A DNA stretch of 64,000 bases from Pseudo-nitzschia pungens (lineage: Eukaryota > Bacillariophyta > Bacillariophyceae > Bacillariales > Bacillariaceae), in NCBI GenBank assembly GCA_037355855.1, contig CM074758.1, positions 4,623,001-4,687,000 on the forward strand. Direction: 5' to 3'. The notes beneath the pieces were generated by a model, which did not search any database, was not told the origin of the DNA, and saw only the letters and a program-made list of their open reading frames with translations. Below are positions 53,626-63,530 of the stretch, piece by piece; the first letter of the stretch is position 1; every line of letters starts with the position of its first letter. Position numbers and translations under genes: made by a program.

Positions 53626-54019
53626 CCTTTCACGTTCTTGTTACCCCGTCTCCTGTACGCTTTGCAACAGCAGTGTCTGTTGTGCTCTGGACTGGTTTGT
53701 TTTTCTTCCTGTTTCTTACCAAGGTTCGTTTGCAAAATAGTCGTCTTTACAACCTGGGGCCCAAATCCCCCATGGTTGAGGCGACGCGTCGTTCTACAAC
53801 TTGGGGCCTAACCTCTCTTCGATTGAGGCGACGATAAAGTCTGGTTACAGACTGAGTAGCTTTTAACCACCTTCGGTGGATTTTCCTACTTAAATAAGTA
53901 TATTATTATTATTATTATTGCAATTATTCGGGGGATGCCCGAGTTCGTAAACTACTTTACGAACGTCGGGTATACAAACAAGTATTTATCGTTGAAGGCA
54001 AAGAAGAACAAGTAGATTC

Positions 54020-54840
54020 TTGTGTCTCCACCACCAGTCGATTGTTGTCACGTCTCCACCACCAGTTGATTATTGCGTCTCCAGCGTCCCCACCACTGTC
54101 GATTGTCGCGTCTCCACCAACCGATTGTCGATTGTCGCGTCTCCAGCGTCCCCACCATTGTCGAATTCGATTTTGGTTGTATTCCTTAGTGGTTCTTTAG
54201 TGGATTTTCTTTTACAAGTTGCAAAAATAGAAATAATGAATTAGTGTTGCTCCAGTTTATTTTTTGTAATAGGTTTTCGATTGTACCCAAATAGCGCCGG
54301 CAGTCGATCACTCCGATGTCACTCCCACATCTAAGTAAAGAAAACTTGTGGGATTCGATTATATTCATCTCCATTGGTGGATATCGAACATAGGCCATCT
54401 AGCAGCAAATTGATCGATTGATCCACTCGTGTTTTTCCGGACGTTCATGTACCGGTATGTTCGATATCCAGACTTGTAGATCTACAATAGCTAAAGAGAG
54501 GTCCAACACCTCTCAGTCCCAGCAGTTCTCCTATACATGGACGCGTCGGTCGACCTCATTCCCACCACTTCTCCATACTTGGACGCGTCGCATTCCCACC
54601 ACTTCTCCATACATAGACACGTCGGTCGACCTCAATCCCAGGAGTTATCCTATACTTAGACGCGTCCGCCGACCTCATTACCACTAAGACTTATGTTTGG
54701 TACAATCGAAAACCTATTTCAAACAAACTGGAGCAAACTCTAATTCATTATTTCTATTTTTGCAACTCTGCAAAAGCAAAATCCACTAAACAACTACTAA
54801 GAAATACAACCAAATCGAAATCGACCATGGTGCTCAGCTG
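54020..54840. repeat. Inverted-repeat unit homologous to 40010-40800
   Basis: The left arm (54020-54250) with GTCGCGTCTCCACCACC minisatellite and GCAAGTTGCAAAAATAG, and the right arm (54735-54840) as its complement. The middle repeats GACGCGTCGGTCGACCTCA-type segments (54540-54680). It follows the broken transposase directly, so it is probably the 3' terminal region of that transposon family. Confidence 0.6.
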
Positions 54841-54904
54841 TAGCACGCCAACTGTGACGTGCCACTGCAGCCACACCGCAAAACCCATGTACGTTATTCG
54901 CTGC

Positions 54905-55500
54905 TGTTTGCTACTTGCTGTCCCCCCCCTGTATTTTTGACGCTTTGCTGCTGCTTGCGAAGCCGAAGCAAAAGCCGAAGCTGGACCGCTCTTGCGGCTG
55001 TTGCTGCTGCTGCTCGCTCGGATCCTCGCCTGCAGCTCGTAGATCGGTCGGAGGGTGTACCGTGCGTACGCATTGTAGGCTTCGACCATTGAGACGATGG
55101 GCGGCCGACGAGGCGAGACCCCGAAAGGTCGAGCCAAAGAGCGCCGGGAATCCGAGCAGGCTGAGAATGTTGCCGTACGGAAAGACGCCGTGCGGGGGCG
55201 CGACGTAAATGCTCGGGCGGTACGAGTGCTCGCTCTCGCGCTTGGAGGCGGTTTCGTTGGCACTGGCACCGGCACTGTCATTGGGTTTGCCGCGTGCTGC
55301 TGCTGCTGCTGCTAATGGTGGTGGTTGTGGCGGTCGCTCCTTGCTGCCCCCCCCTTTATTATATCGACGCGTGGCTGCTTGCTTGCTGCTGTCGCCTGTA
55401 TATCGACGCGTTGCTGCTGCTTGCTGTCGCCCCCCCCTGTATTATCGACGCGTTGCTGCTGCTTGCTGTCCCCCTGTATTATCGACGCGTTGAAACCACT
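54905..55500. repeat. G-run minisatellite array 4 (inverted), split by other sequence
   Basis: Complementary units at 54905-54955 and 55340-55500. Between them (54956-55310) lies GC-rich DNA with unrelated base composition that may be a captured host fragment; the minus strand is open for 175 codons there, but I recognise nothing. Confidence 0.55.
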
Positions 55501-55532
55501 CGCTGTTAGCATCGCTCGCTGTTTGCTGCTTA

Positions 55533-55872
55533 CTCCCTACTAAGTTGCAGTTTGCGACGCCCTTTGGCTCTGGTATCTGCCGGATCCACCATGGTCAAGG
55601 TGTTCTTGTTATTGTGATGTGTTCTCGTTATTTTGATGCGAAGAACTGTGGTGTCAAAAAATGTGATTTTTATAAAGAGTTTAGTGAAGCTCTTCAACAA
55701 GGGGTTTCCATTAACAAAAGAGCATACTATAAGAGGTTATAGGAAATTATCCCCTACAAAATAATTTTTTGTCATTGGTATGTTCTCCTACCCGGTCCAT
55801 TGGTGGTTGACTGGCGTTCCATTGGTGCTAATTTCAGTGCTCGACTAGTGATTCTCAATTGTTGTCGGACTC
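55533..55872 (-). repeat. Transposon end, right copy of the inverted pair
   Basis: Complement of 47770-48100, ending GGACTC at 55872. Includes the ATG-led start of the same transposase-like ORF, which runs into a stop at the minisatellite border. Confidence 0.65.
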
Positions 55873-58553
55873 CTAGTACTGTGACCCTTGTTATGTCCAA
55901 CGTTGATGTCCAATGTGTAGTAAGATTACCGGTAAACCTTACTTAACCAAACTGCATCTGTTTTACAGTAACCTTACTAATACTACGGTACAGTTCTACC
56001 GTACGTACAGCACGATGCGAACCACTCCTACAGTAAAACGGTATCTGATTGATAAACTGGATTGTCACTTATCAAAGTAAGTCTTACGAAGTAAGATTTA
56101 CCGGTAAGTCTGGTTTCCTTTCGTAAAAACGAAGAGTACTCGTACTTTGATCATACGGTAATAATATTTATAGTAGTAACTTCTTACTATTACTCTAATG
56201 GACGAACAAGAATAATCTACTTCTTCAGTTGATAACTCTGCCTCCCAGTAATACTTGTACTAGTAGATTGATGTTTACCTGTCAGCAAGAATCATAGTAC
56301 TACTACAGATACTAACAGCACCAGCAACAATACTAGTGGTGCATGGAGCATGATAGCAGTGCTGACAACAAGAAGTAAGGCAATATGGATATCATGTGGC
56401 ACCAATGCCTGCTGGCACCAATGCATGCACCACTGAGGTACAAGTAGTACATGATGATAGTCACCTGGAGTTTCAAAAGACTCAGTCAATACATAGGGCT
56501 TGATGAACTGAACCAAATGATTTTCAATAGGCTCCTACTACGAGGAATGGTATTGCTGGTGGGATGCACCAGGATATTTGCTATGTGGGACAAAAGGCCC
56601 TGACAGCTGGACAGTAGTACTACTACTAGTACTATGTCTTTCTTTTAAGAAGCAGCATGCAGGGCAAAAGGTCCTAAGTGCCATAGTAGAAGACCTACAC
56701 AAACCCCCTTTTTGTTACTATTAGTAGCTGGGCCTCTGCTGGTGATGGCTGCTGTGTGAAGAAACAAAATGATATATGCAAACAAGCTGCAATATTTGGG
56801 ACAAGTTGTTGTTCTCTGGCAAGCAGGGTGATCTATTGCTGTATGATAGTAGTACTATGATCCTCCATGCAAGCACAGGAGTCCCTTTGATTGTGACAAC
56901 TGACCTGATCTGGAGATCTTTATTCTGGAGACACAAAGCAAGAAGAGTTGCTTTCTCTTTGAATTGCTGGTATCTCGTATTGCTGTGGTGGTTCTACACA
57001 AAGCTGTGCAGACCTTCTTTGAGTACTGGCATAAATCACAGAGACTATGCTGAAGATATTTCACGTCGCACCGCAAGGTACTATGGTCTGCACATACTAC
57101 AAGCAATATGCACTAGAGTGAGTAAACCAATAGTAGTATATGAGTATGGATCTATAATAAGTTTATTATCAGGTTGACACCAAATGAAGAATCTATCACC
57201 ACCACTCTAGTATATAATTGTGGATATATCATTTGTTGATTCCTTGTAAGGTTGAAACTAGATGGATATAATACAAGCAAGAAGCACTAGTACTAGAGTA
57301 CTTTAATAATATAGATATGATTGTTGTTCTATCATTGTTAGTGGATTCTAAGAATGAGACAAGGTGTTTGGAATGTAACATGGTAGTGTAACAACCCTAT
57401 GAAGGCTCTAAATGATTCATTGAATCCTGCATGTACTCCAATACATGTGGTATTCATGTATGTATGTTCAGTATATATACACACACAACAAGCGATACTG
57501 ATTGGATATACAAATATCAAGATAAATATCAAGCGTCCCATGACTTGCGGATTATTTGATATTATGCCTGCCGAATAATATATTATCATTATTTGATCAT
57601 TCATCCCATACTCAAGAAATCATTCCCATCTCATAAAGTATTGAAACATTCACAATTTTATAATCATTCATCTTTACAATACCTCTATCGCGTACCACTC
57701 CTCCATCTAATTCTACCCTAGAGTGTTACATGATGGAATACCAATGCTTGCATATAACTGTGGGTACACCATTGCTAGTTGATTCTAAGGTTGACACTAG
57801 GAGATGAATCTGATACCACCACTACTTTTTGATTGTGGATCTATCCTTAGTAGAATTTGAGGTTTAAACTCTAGAGGAAACAAATTGCCTCCAGTACTCC
57901 TGCCATTTTTGTTATGATATTGGACGATGGTAGGGCCCTCAAGTAGGATATAGATAGTATATACCATAGCTACATACTCCAGCTGTTAGAAGCCCTACGA
58001 TATTATAGATACACAGGAGGGTGCTAACAGATGCTAGTAGATGGAACAACCATACTGGGGTAAGGGGGATAGACGGAACTGTACTAGAATAGAAGGGGGG
58101 AATATTAAACAGGATGCTTGACAGGATCATGCTGGGCCCTTCCAGTAGGATTTGTACCAGATCTAAATACACCAGCTCTTACCAGCCCTATATTTTGAGA
58201 TGTATAGTAGGTTGCTAGTAACTGGAGATAGACAGAACTGTAGAATAGAAGGGGGGATATGAAACAGGATGGTGCTAGACAGGATGTTTGGCCCTTCCAG
58301 TAGGATTTGTAACAGATCTAAATACCCCAGCTTTTACCAGCCTGATGTTATAAGGTGTACATGAGGGTGCTAACAGTCCGGAACCGAAAAATCGATCGAT
58401 CGATCCACTCCAGCAAACAGCAGCAAACAACAGTAGGCAGCAGCAGCTCATAATTTTGCTGATGGTAACATCAAAACACTACAGCAAGCAATCAACAATC
58501 TACTACAACGCGACAATCTACAACTAATCATAGATAATTACTAATAATAAAGT
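55873..58553. other. Intergenic, AT-rich, with dispersed repeats
   Basis: No ORF with recognisable features. 57900-58380 contains three diverged copies of the GGATTTGTACCAGATCTAAAT...CCAGC(T)CTTACCAGCC segment also found at 29095-29560. Repeated TGTGGAT(A)TATC.../GTTGATTCTAAGGTTGACAC blocks occur at 57170-57340 and 57760-57870. Confidence 0.45.
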
Positions 58554-58799
58554 TTATTTCTTCTCTGCTCCAGTGTCTTTTGCTGGAATCTTCTGGCGCT
58601 TGCACCAGTCCACCATCTTGGGGAGGCACTCCTCCGGATCTTTTCCACGCTTGGCAAGATCAGTTGCTTTGCGCTTGATCCGGGAAGCGCTCAGCAATTG
58701 TTCCAGTAACAAAAGGATCGATCGCACACAGTTAGATTCAACAGCTGCTGTACCGTAATTACGCAGAGCGCGAACCGCAAAAACGAGCGAAACCCACAC
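58554..58799 (-). CDS. Hypothetical small protein or last exon
   Basis: 81 codons ending at TAA/TAG-class stop 58554. The last 45 residues are charged and ordered-looking (I-K-R-K-A-T-D-L-A-K-R-G-K-D-P-E-E-C-L-P-K-M-V-D-W-C-K-R-Q-K-I-P-A-K-D). I do not recognise the family. The first part is less protein-like, and an acceptor-like AG near 58700 suggests this may be the last exon of a gene whose upstream exon is not obvious. Low confidence. Confidence 0.3.
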   Translation of the reverse strand: MWVSLVFAVRALRNYGTAAVESNCVRSILLLLEQLLSASRIKRKATDLAKRGKDPEECLPKMVDWCKRQKIPAKDTGAEKK

Positions 58800-59030
58800 A
58801 ACACCACACGCGAATCAATCGATCGATCGCCATCGCGCACGACCAAGAATCAAATCATTGTTCGAAATCGAGACGAACGATTGATTGAACGGAACCGAAC
58901 CGAACCGAACCCGTTTCGGCCAATCCATCCATCCAAATCCACCCATCTCCACTACTGCCTCCCACCCACCCAACAGCGAGTAAGCAAGCGAGCGAAGAAC
59001 GAACGAAAGACAAGCAAGAAAGCACTTCGA

Positions 59031-59210
59031 ATGACGACGAGCCACAGCAGCACCAGCAGCAGCGACCGAAGGTCTTTCGTGGAGGATGGTGAAACCGTCG
59101 AAGAAGCGATCGCAAGAAGCAAAAGATGCTGTGTACGCAAAAGGTGGCGGCCGAGGCGCAAATTGAGGACACCGCAGTCAGCGTGAGCTCCGATTTGCGG
59201 AACCAAACTG
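59031..59210 (+). pseudogene. 5' coding end of an unknown gene, cut by a repeat insertion
   Basis: ATG 59031 follows a typical CA/GA-rich diatom leader (58890-59030). The frame begins M-T-T-S-H-S-S-T-S-S-S-D-R-R-S-F-V-E-D-G-E-T-V-E-E-A-I-A and then runs into a transposon-type repeat at about 59213 (TCTCCACCACCATTGTCGAT). Nothing downstream continues it. Family unknown. Confidence 0.3.
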
Positions 59211-59212
59211 CT

Positions 59213-59715
59213 GCATCTCCACCACCATTGTCGATTGTATATTGTCGCGTCTCCACCACCATTGTCGATTTCGATTTGGTTGTTTAGTGGATTTTGCTTT
59301 TGCAAGTTGCAAAAATAGAAATACTTCGTAATGAATTAGAGTTGCTGAGCGCTATGAGCGCTTTTTGGATCGATCGATCCTGTTTTGGTGTTCCGGTTTT
59401 CATGTAACATATGTTCGATATCCACCCCTGTAAATAAATAATATCTAAAGACAACTCTAACCTATCAGATTACAAGCACGTCGGTCTTCAATCCCAGGAG
59501 TTCTTTTATACTTTGCGGCGTCCGCCGACCTCAATCCCACCATGTGGACGTCCAAGGTTTTCTATTGTACCTATGTTCGATATCCACCAATAGAGATGAA
59601 TAATCGATTCCCACAAGTGTTCGATACTTACTAGACGTGGGAGTGATCGACTGCCGGTGGCACTATTGGGTACAATTGAAAACCTATTTCGAAGCAATTA
59701 GAGCAAACTGGAACA
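59213..59715. repeat. Third copy of the GCAAGTTGCAAAAATAG repeat family
   Basis: Contains the left-arm sequence (59213-59345), GTTCGATATCCACC, GACGTCCAAGGTTTTC and GATCGACTGCCGG segments in rearranged order compared with 40010-40800. Confidence 0.55.
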
Positions 59716-59716
59716 T

Positions 59717-60783
59717 GGTTGATTTTTTGGAAAAAAAATACTTCGTAGATATTAAATTCTTCGATCATCCCAAAAATCGCGCACGATCCAATCTCTCCGC
59801 GCGCGACGAAAATTTGAAAATAAAAATTACTAAATTCTCGAAACCCCCTGCGACACCAGTCGACACCAGTCGACACCAGTCGACACCAGTAGACACCAGT
59901 AGACACCAGTAGACACCAGTAGACACCAGTAGACACCAGTGTTCGTATGTTCATATGTTGGTATGTTCGTCTGTTTGTATCATTGTATGTTCGTTTGTTC
60001 ATCTGTTTGTCTGTTCATACGTTCGTCTTTTCATACACTTGTATGTTGGGTTCGTATGATTGTATGTTCGTCTGTTCGTCTGTTAACACCGGTCTTCATA
60101 CTTCATACGTTCATCTGTTCATACGTTGGTAAGTTCGTCTGTCCGTACGATTTTATGTTCGTCTGATCGTCTGCTCGTCTGCTCGTCTGCTTGTCTGCTC
60201 ATACGTTCGTCTGTACAAACGCTGGTATGTTGGTCTCTGTTCGTATGATTGTATGTTCGTTTGTTCGTCTGCTCGTCTGTCTGCTTATACGTTGGTACGT
60301 TCGTCTGTTCGTATACTTGTATGTTCGTACGGTACGTTCGTCTGTTCGTATGCTTGTCTGTTCGTATGTTCGTATGTTCTTCTGTTCGTTTGTTCGTCTG
60401 TTCGTCTGTTCATATGATCGTACAGAAGAACAGATGAACATAAGACGAACAGACGAACATACACTCATACGAATAAACGATCAAACCAAGGTATGAATAG
60501 ACGAACGTATGAACATCATACGAATAAATGATTGTACCAACATATGAATAGACGAACATACTGCTCGTACATTCGTATGTTCGTCATGACACCAGTCGAC
60601 ACCAGTCGACACCAGTCGACACCAGTAGACACCAGTAGACACCAGTTTGGGTACTCCGGGAAATTATTTTTAAAAAATAATTTCTCAAATCGCGCACGGC
60701 GCGCGATTCTCATATTTTTAGCGAGTGGGGGAGGACCGGGAATTTCAAAATTCCTTCAAAAACTAAAAATCAACCATGTTCCT
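59717..60783. mobile_element. Foldback unit with satellite core
   Basis: Outer ends CATGGTTGATTTTT (59714-59727) and AAAAATCAACCATG (60767-60780) are inverted. Inside, two arrays of CGACACCAGT/AGACACCAGT (59848-59940 and 60590-60650) flank a TTCGTCTG/TTCGTATG array (59940-60420) that flips to its complement at 60425-60570. Cryptic GCGCGCGA-rich AT DNA lies next to both outer ends. No gene. Confidence 0.6.
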
Positions 60784-60844
60784 GGAGCAACACTAATTCA
60801 TTATTTCTATTTTTGCAAATTGCAAATGCAAATCTAAACAACTA

Positions 60845-61610
60845 TGAAGATATCCAGGGTGCTATGATCTGTGCTAAGGCTCCTGTGTAGAAGGGCTAGT
60901 ACTGGGTCTACAGACAGCAACATCCAGTAGCTGACTAACAGGTGCTGGGCTGTGTGCTAATTGGTAGCATACAGGCTTAGCAGCAGGCTTAGCAACAGGC
61001 TTAGCAACAGGCTTAGCAACAGGCTTAGCAACAGACCTATATCCTGCTTAGTGTGGATGCTAGCAAAGTTTACTAGGGCCGTCGCGTACGATTTGTACCA
61101 GTTGTACGTACCCCGAGTAAAGCACCTGTTATGGTGTAGCTAAATGCTACAGGGTTAGGGTTGCTAAGCTACGAGATACTGGTGGTGCTAACCTACCATG
61201 ATATCATGCTAAGATACTATGCTACCGCAGGGGTCAGGTCATTGGTGTATAATATGTACCATGACCGGATACCCGGCCCAAAGAGTTACCCGACGCGCTA
61301 GCATAAGCGAGCTAGCACACGATCGCTAATAATAACCGGAGATACGATACTCTGTACGCTACCCGTAGAATACAGTACTGGAGCTACAGAGCTCCGTTAT
61401 TCTACGAGTTATCGGAACGCTGTCACGATACGATACGATACAGAGCTGAGCTGCGCTCAGCTCCTGCCACGATATATTCACTCTTTTCTTTATGCTCTAA
61501 AATAAACACACCTATCATGCCCTCCCTTTCGATCGATTCCGATGTACCTCTAGGGAAGTGCCTTGTATTGCCTAAGTGTATGCAATAGACCTTGAACAGT
61601 CCACTGTAGA
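60845..61610. repeat. Dispersed repeat with GGCTTAGCAACA array, copy 2
   Basis: Matches 42750-43560, including five to six 12-bp units at 60974-61035, the palindrome GAGCTGAGCTGCGCTCAGCTC (about 61443) and ATCATGCCCTCC. Confidence 0.6.
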
Positions 61611-61737
61611 CTCACGATTTGCCAGGACTTTACGTCTTATTATTGTTAAGGCTTTCCCCTATTTTTCCAGTACGCAGTACAAGATGTTTATCTACGATTA
61701 GACCCCGAAGACCGCTGACAAGCGGATATCAACGCAC

Positions 61738-63335
61738 AACCACTAAGAAATACAACCAAATCGAAATCGACCATGGTGGAGCCGGAGACAATCGACAATC
61801 GACAATCGACAATGGTGGAGACGCGACAATCGTCCGGTGGAGACGCGACAATACACCACTCAGTTGGCATACCCGACGTTCGCAAAGTAGTTTACGAACT
61901 CGGGGATTCCCCGTATAATTGCATACAACTGCTGGCTCAGTTCAGCCGGGTTGGAGATGTTATACATCTTATAGCTCAACGCCATCTCAATGGTATTGAA
62001 CACGTACTCGATGGGTCCATCCACTGGAAAATAAGGGGCACGAAACACGAATCGGTGCCCCGCCGCTAGAATTGCACCCAGTGTCAGTGGATTGTGGTGA
62101 GCCAGCAAATTGTCCATGATAAAACACTTCCTATTCCCTGGGGTCCCTTGCGGTAGTGTTTCGAGGATGCTCTCAATAAACGCAGCAAAAGAGATAGCAT
62201 CCGTCCCTGTTGTATCAAATCTAACCCAGCGGCGTCCCTCGGGATCCCCGCTGATTGCCATCTTGAGAGTATGATTTACACCATGCCCATAGTTCCCTCG
62301 CTGGCGGACTCGCCCGCAAATGGATGCTTTGCCCATCCTCCTGTTTGCGTTCTCCAATTTGATTCCTGCTTCATCCACATCGATCATATTGTCCCTACGA
62401 ATGTCCGCAATTCCATACGGATAATTCATTGTCCAGTATCGGAATCGCTTGTATCGATTGCGGAAAGTGAAGGCTTGATTCGCTGTCGTAGACCCCTTCT
62501 TCCTGTTGATTCCGATTGAATTTTCTGCTTCTGTGATATCCTTCAAAGAATAGACACGAGGGACAGGTAAGTATCTGCTGTAGGATCTCCAGAGGAACGC
62601 GATACACTCGTATCGGGTTGCCTTTGGGTAGATCTTTCGATATAGGGCAAGCAAAAACATAGGATATCCGTGAATCCCTTCCTTCATCTTGTTACCAGTG
62701 TGCCTCATTCGCACATTCCTACCCAACTCTCTGATTCGTCTGTTGTAGCGTTTGGCAGTTGAAGAATGTGGAAGAGTCTCGATATTGTTGATATTCTTTC
62801 CAATTTCCTCATATCTCACGACACCAGTATGTCTTCTCATGTCCTCTGAATAGCCATTCCCTCCATTTCTAGGGATAGGAATGTCAGTATTAGTGGCATA
62901 TCTAGGCGTTTGCAGAGCAGGACGGACTGTGTTGCTCTTCAGGGGATTGCCATTCACCATGGTCGAATTGTCGGATTGTCGAATTCCCGTCGTTGTCGGT
63001 CGAAATCAGAAGCAGTTCGAAAAATCACTTTCCGTGGTCAATTTTGACAGAAAAAAAGGCTCAAACACACTCTCGATGCAAAGGTTGCTCTGGACAAGAA
63101 AAATGGGTTCAAAGGAGCTGTTGCAACAGGATTTGGGCAACCACCATGGTCCCAGTCGAAATGAGAAGGAGAGGTGTGTTTGGTGTCAAAAAAGAAGAAG
63201 ACTAGAGCCTACACTAAATTACGTAGAAATTTGTACTACAGAGTTTTTGAGGGTTTGCGTCGAATCGACGTAAAAAAGCTTTTTAATCTGATTAAAAAGG
63301 TGAGGGGATCAGCTGATAGGAATTCCGTAGTAGTT
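61738..63335 (-). mobile_element. Tc1/mariner-like DNA transposon with intact transposase
   Basis: Element strand: terminus CTACTACGGAATTCC at about 63337-63320, a leader of about 375 bp, the transposase ORF, then a GACAATCGACAATGGTGGAG minisatellite and the CACTAAGAAATACAACC repeat. The 3' terminus is not clear, because no matching inverted terminus is found left of 61738. The leader is shared with the broken copy at 51145. Confidence 0.65.
61860..62960 (-). CDS. DD34E transposase, Tc1/mariner-IS630 superfamily (366 aa)
   Basis: ATG 62960, single exon. The N-terminal half has basic helical segments that should bind the transposon ends. The catalytic core shows D196 in I-D-V-D-E-A-G, an R-R-x-G-K-A block, D283 in F-I-M-D-N-L-L-A-H-H and E318 in G-P-I-E-Y-V-F-N, with 34 residues between D283 and E318. 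That is the DD34E signature; P-I-E-x-x-F-N is typical of the superfamily. The enzyme would cut and paste the transposon at TA sites. All three catalytic residues are present and the ORF has no stop, so it may be functional. It is the likely source of activity for the MITEs at 21717, 21917, 47456 and 63436, whose arms match the element's 5' terminus. Confidence 0.8.
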   Translation of the reverse strand: MVNGNPLKSNTVRPALQTPRYATNTDIPIPRNGGNGYSEDMRRHTGVVRYEEIGKNINNIETLPHSSTAKRYNRRIRELGRNVRMRHTGNKMKEGIHGYPMFLLALYRKIYPKATRYECIAFLWRSYSRYLPVPRVYSLKDITEAENSIGINRKKGSTTANQAFTFRNRYKRFRYWTMNYPYGIADIRRDNMIDVDEAGIKLENANRRMGKASICGRVRQRGNYGHGVNHTLKMAISGDPEGRRWVRFDTTGTDAISFAAFIESILETLPQGTPGNRKCFIMDNLLAHHNPLTLGAILAAGHRFVFRAPYFPVDGPIEYVFNTIEMALSYKMYNISNPAELSQQLYAIIRGIPEFVNYFANVGYAN

Positions 63336-63435
63336 GTGCCACGCATAGGTAATTTTTTTTTTCAGATTTGAATGGAATTTTTGTACGGGAGCGCTCATCG
63401 TGGCGCACCCCTTTCTATTATCACCCCTGGTATTG

Positions 63436-63530
63436 TACTACAGAATTCCTATCAGCTGTCCCCGGGTTTCAGTAGAAATAAGTAGTCGGGGACGTAGAAC
63501 CCGGGGACAGCTGATAAGAACTTCGTAGTA
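63436..63530. mobile_element. MITE-like hairpin, 95 bp
   Basis: TACTACAGAATTCCTATCAG...complement ending CTTCGTAGTA; loop with GTCGGGGACGTAGAAC. It lies only 100 bp from the terminus of the intact transposon. Confidence 0.7.

Larger units (their letters stand above)
52002..53918 (+). mobile_element. Retroposon-like insert (1.9 kb) with (ATT)n tail and 17-19 bp target duplication
   Basis: Flanked by direct repeats of TTGCAATTATTCGGGGGAT (51983-52001, 53918-53936), where the intact transposase gene has one copy. The 3' end is (ATT)n after a short hairpin AACCACCTTCGGTGG. A long variable TSD and a simple-repeat tail are hallmarks of LINE-mobilised, SINE-like insertions. No RT or long ORF. The start forms a hairpin (ACAATTTGCGCG / CGCGCATTTTGT). 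No tRNA-like A/B box was recognised. Confidence 0.7.
51145..54015 (+). pseudogene. Tc1/mariner-like transposon, broken copy (deleted, frameshifted and interrupted)
   Basis: Starts at the terminus TACTACGGAATTCC (51145), then about 375 bp of leader shared with the intact copy (62961-63335, reverse). From ATG 51523 the homology to the 366-aa transposase is broken by a 1-bp deletion, a large deletion near 51600 and another at about 51860 that removes the second catalytic Asp region. D-V-D-E-A-G and G-P-I-E-Y-V-F-N remain. At 52002 a retroposon-like insert interrupts the gene; the last 30 codons resume at 53937 and end at TAG near 54015. Confidence 0.75.

Noticed and set aside
54754..55281. Minus-strand 175-codon ORF
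   Set aside because: Partly repeat sequence; the GC-rich middle looks coding-like but no family is recognised and no start or stop context supports it.
56776..57177. Plus-strand 133-codon ORF
   Set aside because: AT-rich intergenic DNA, no motif, composition like the surrounding non-coding sequence.
59939..60500. Several Cys/Val/Arg-rich ORFs on both strands
   Set aside because: Products of the TTCGTATG satellite.
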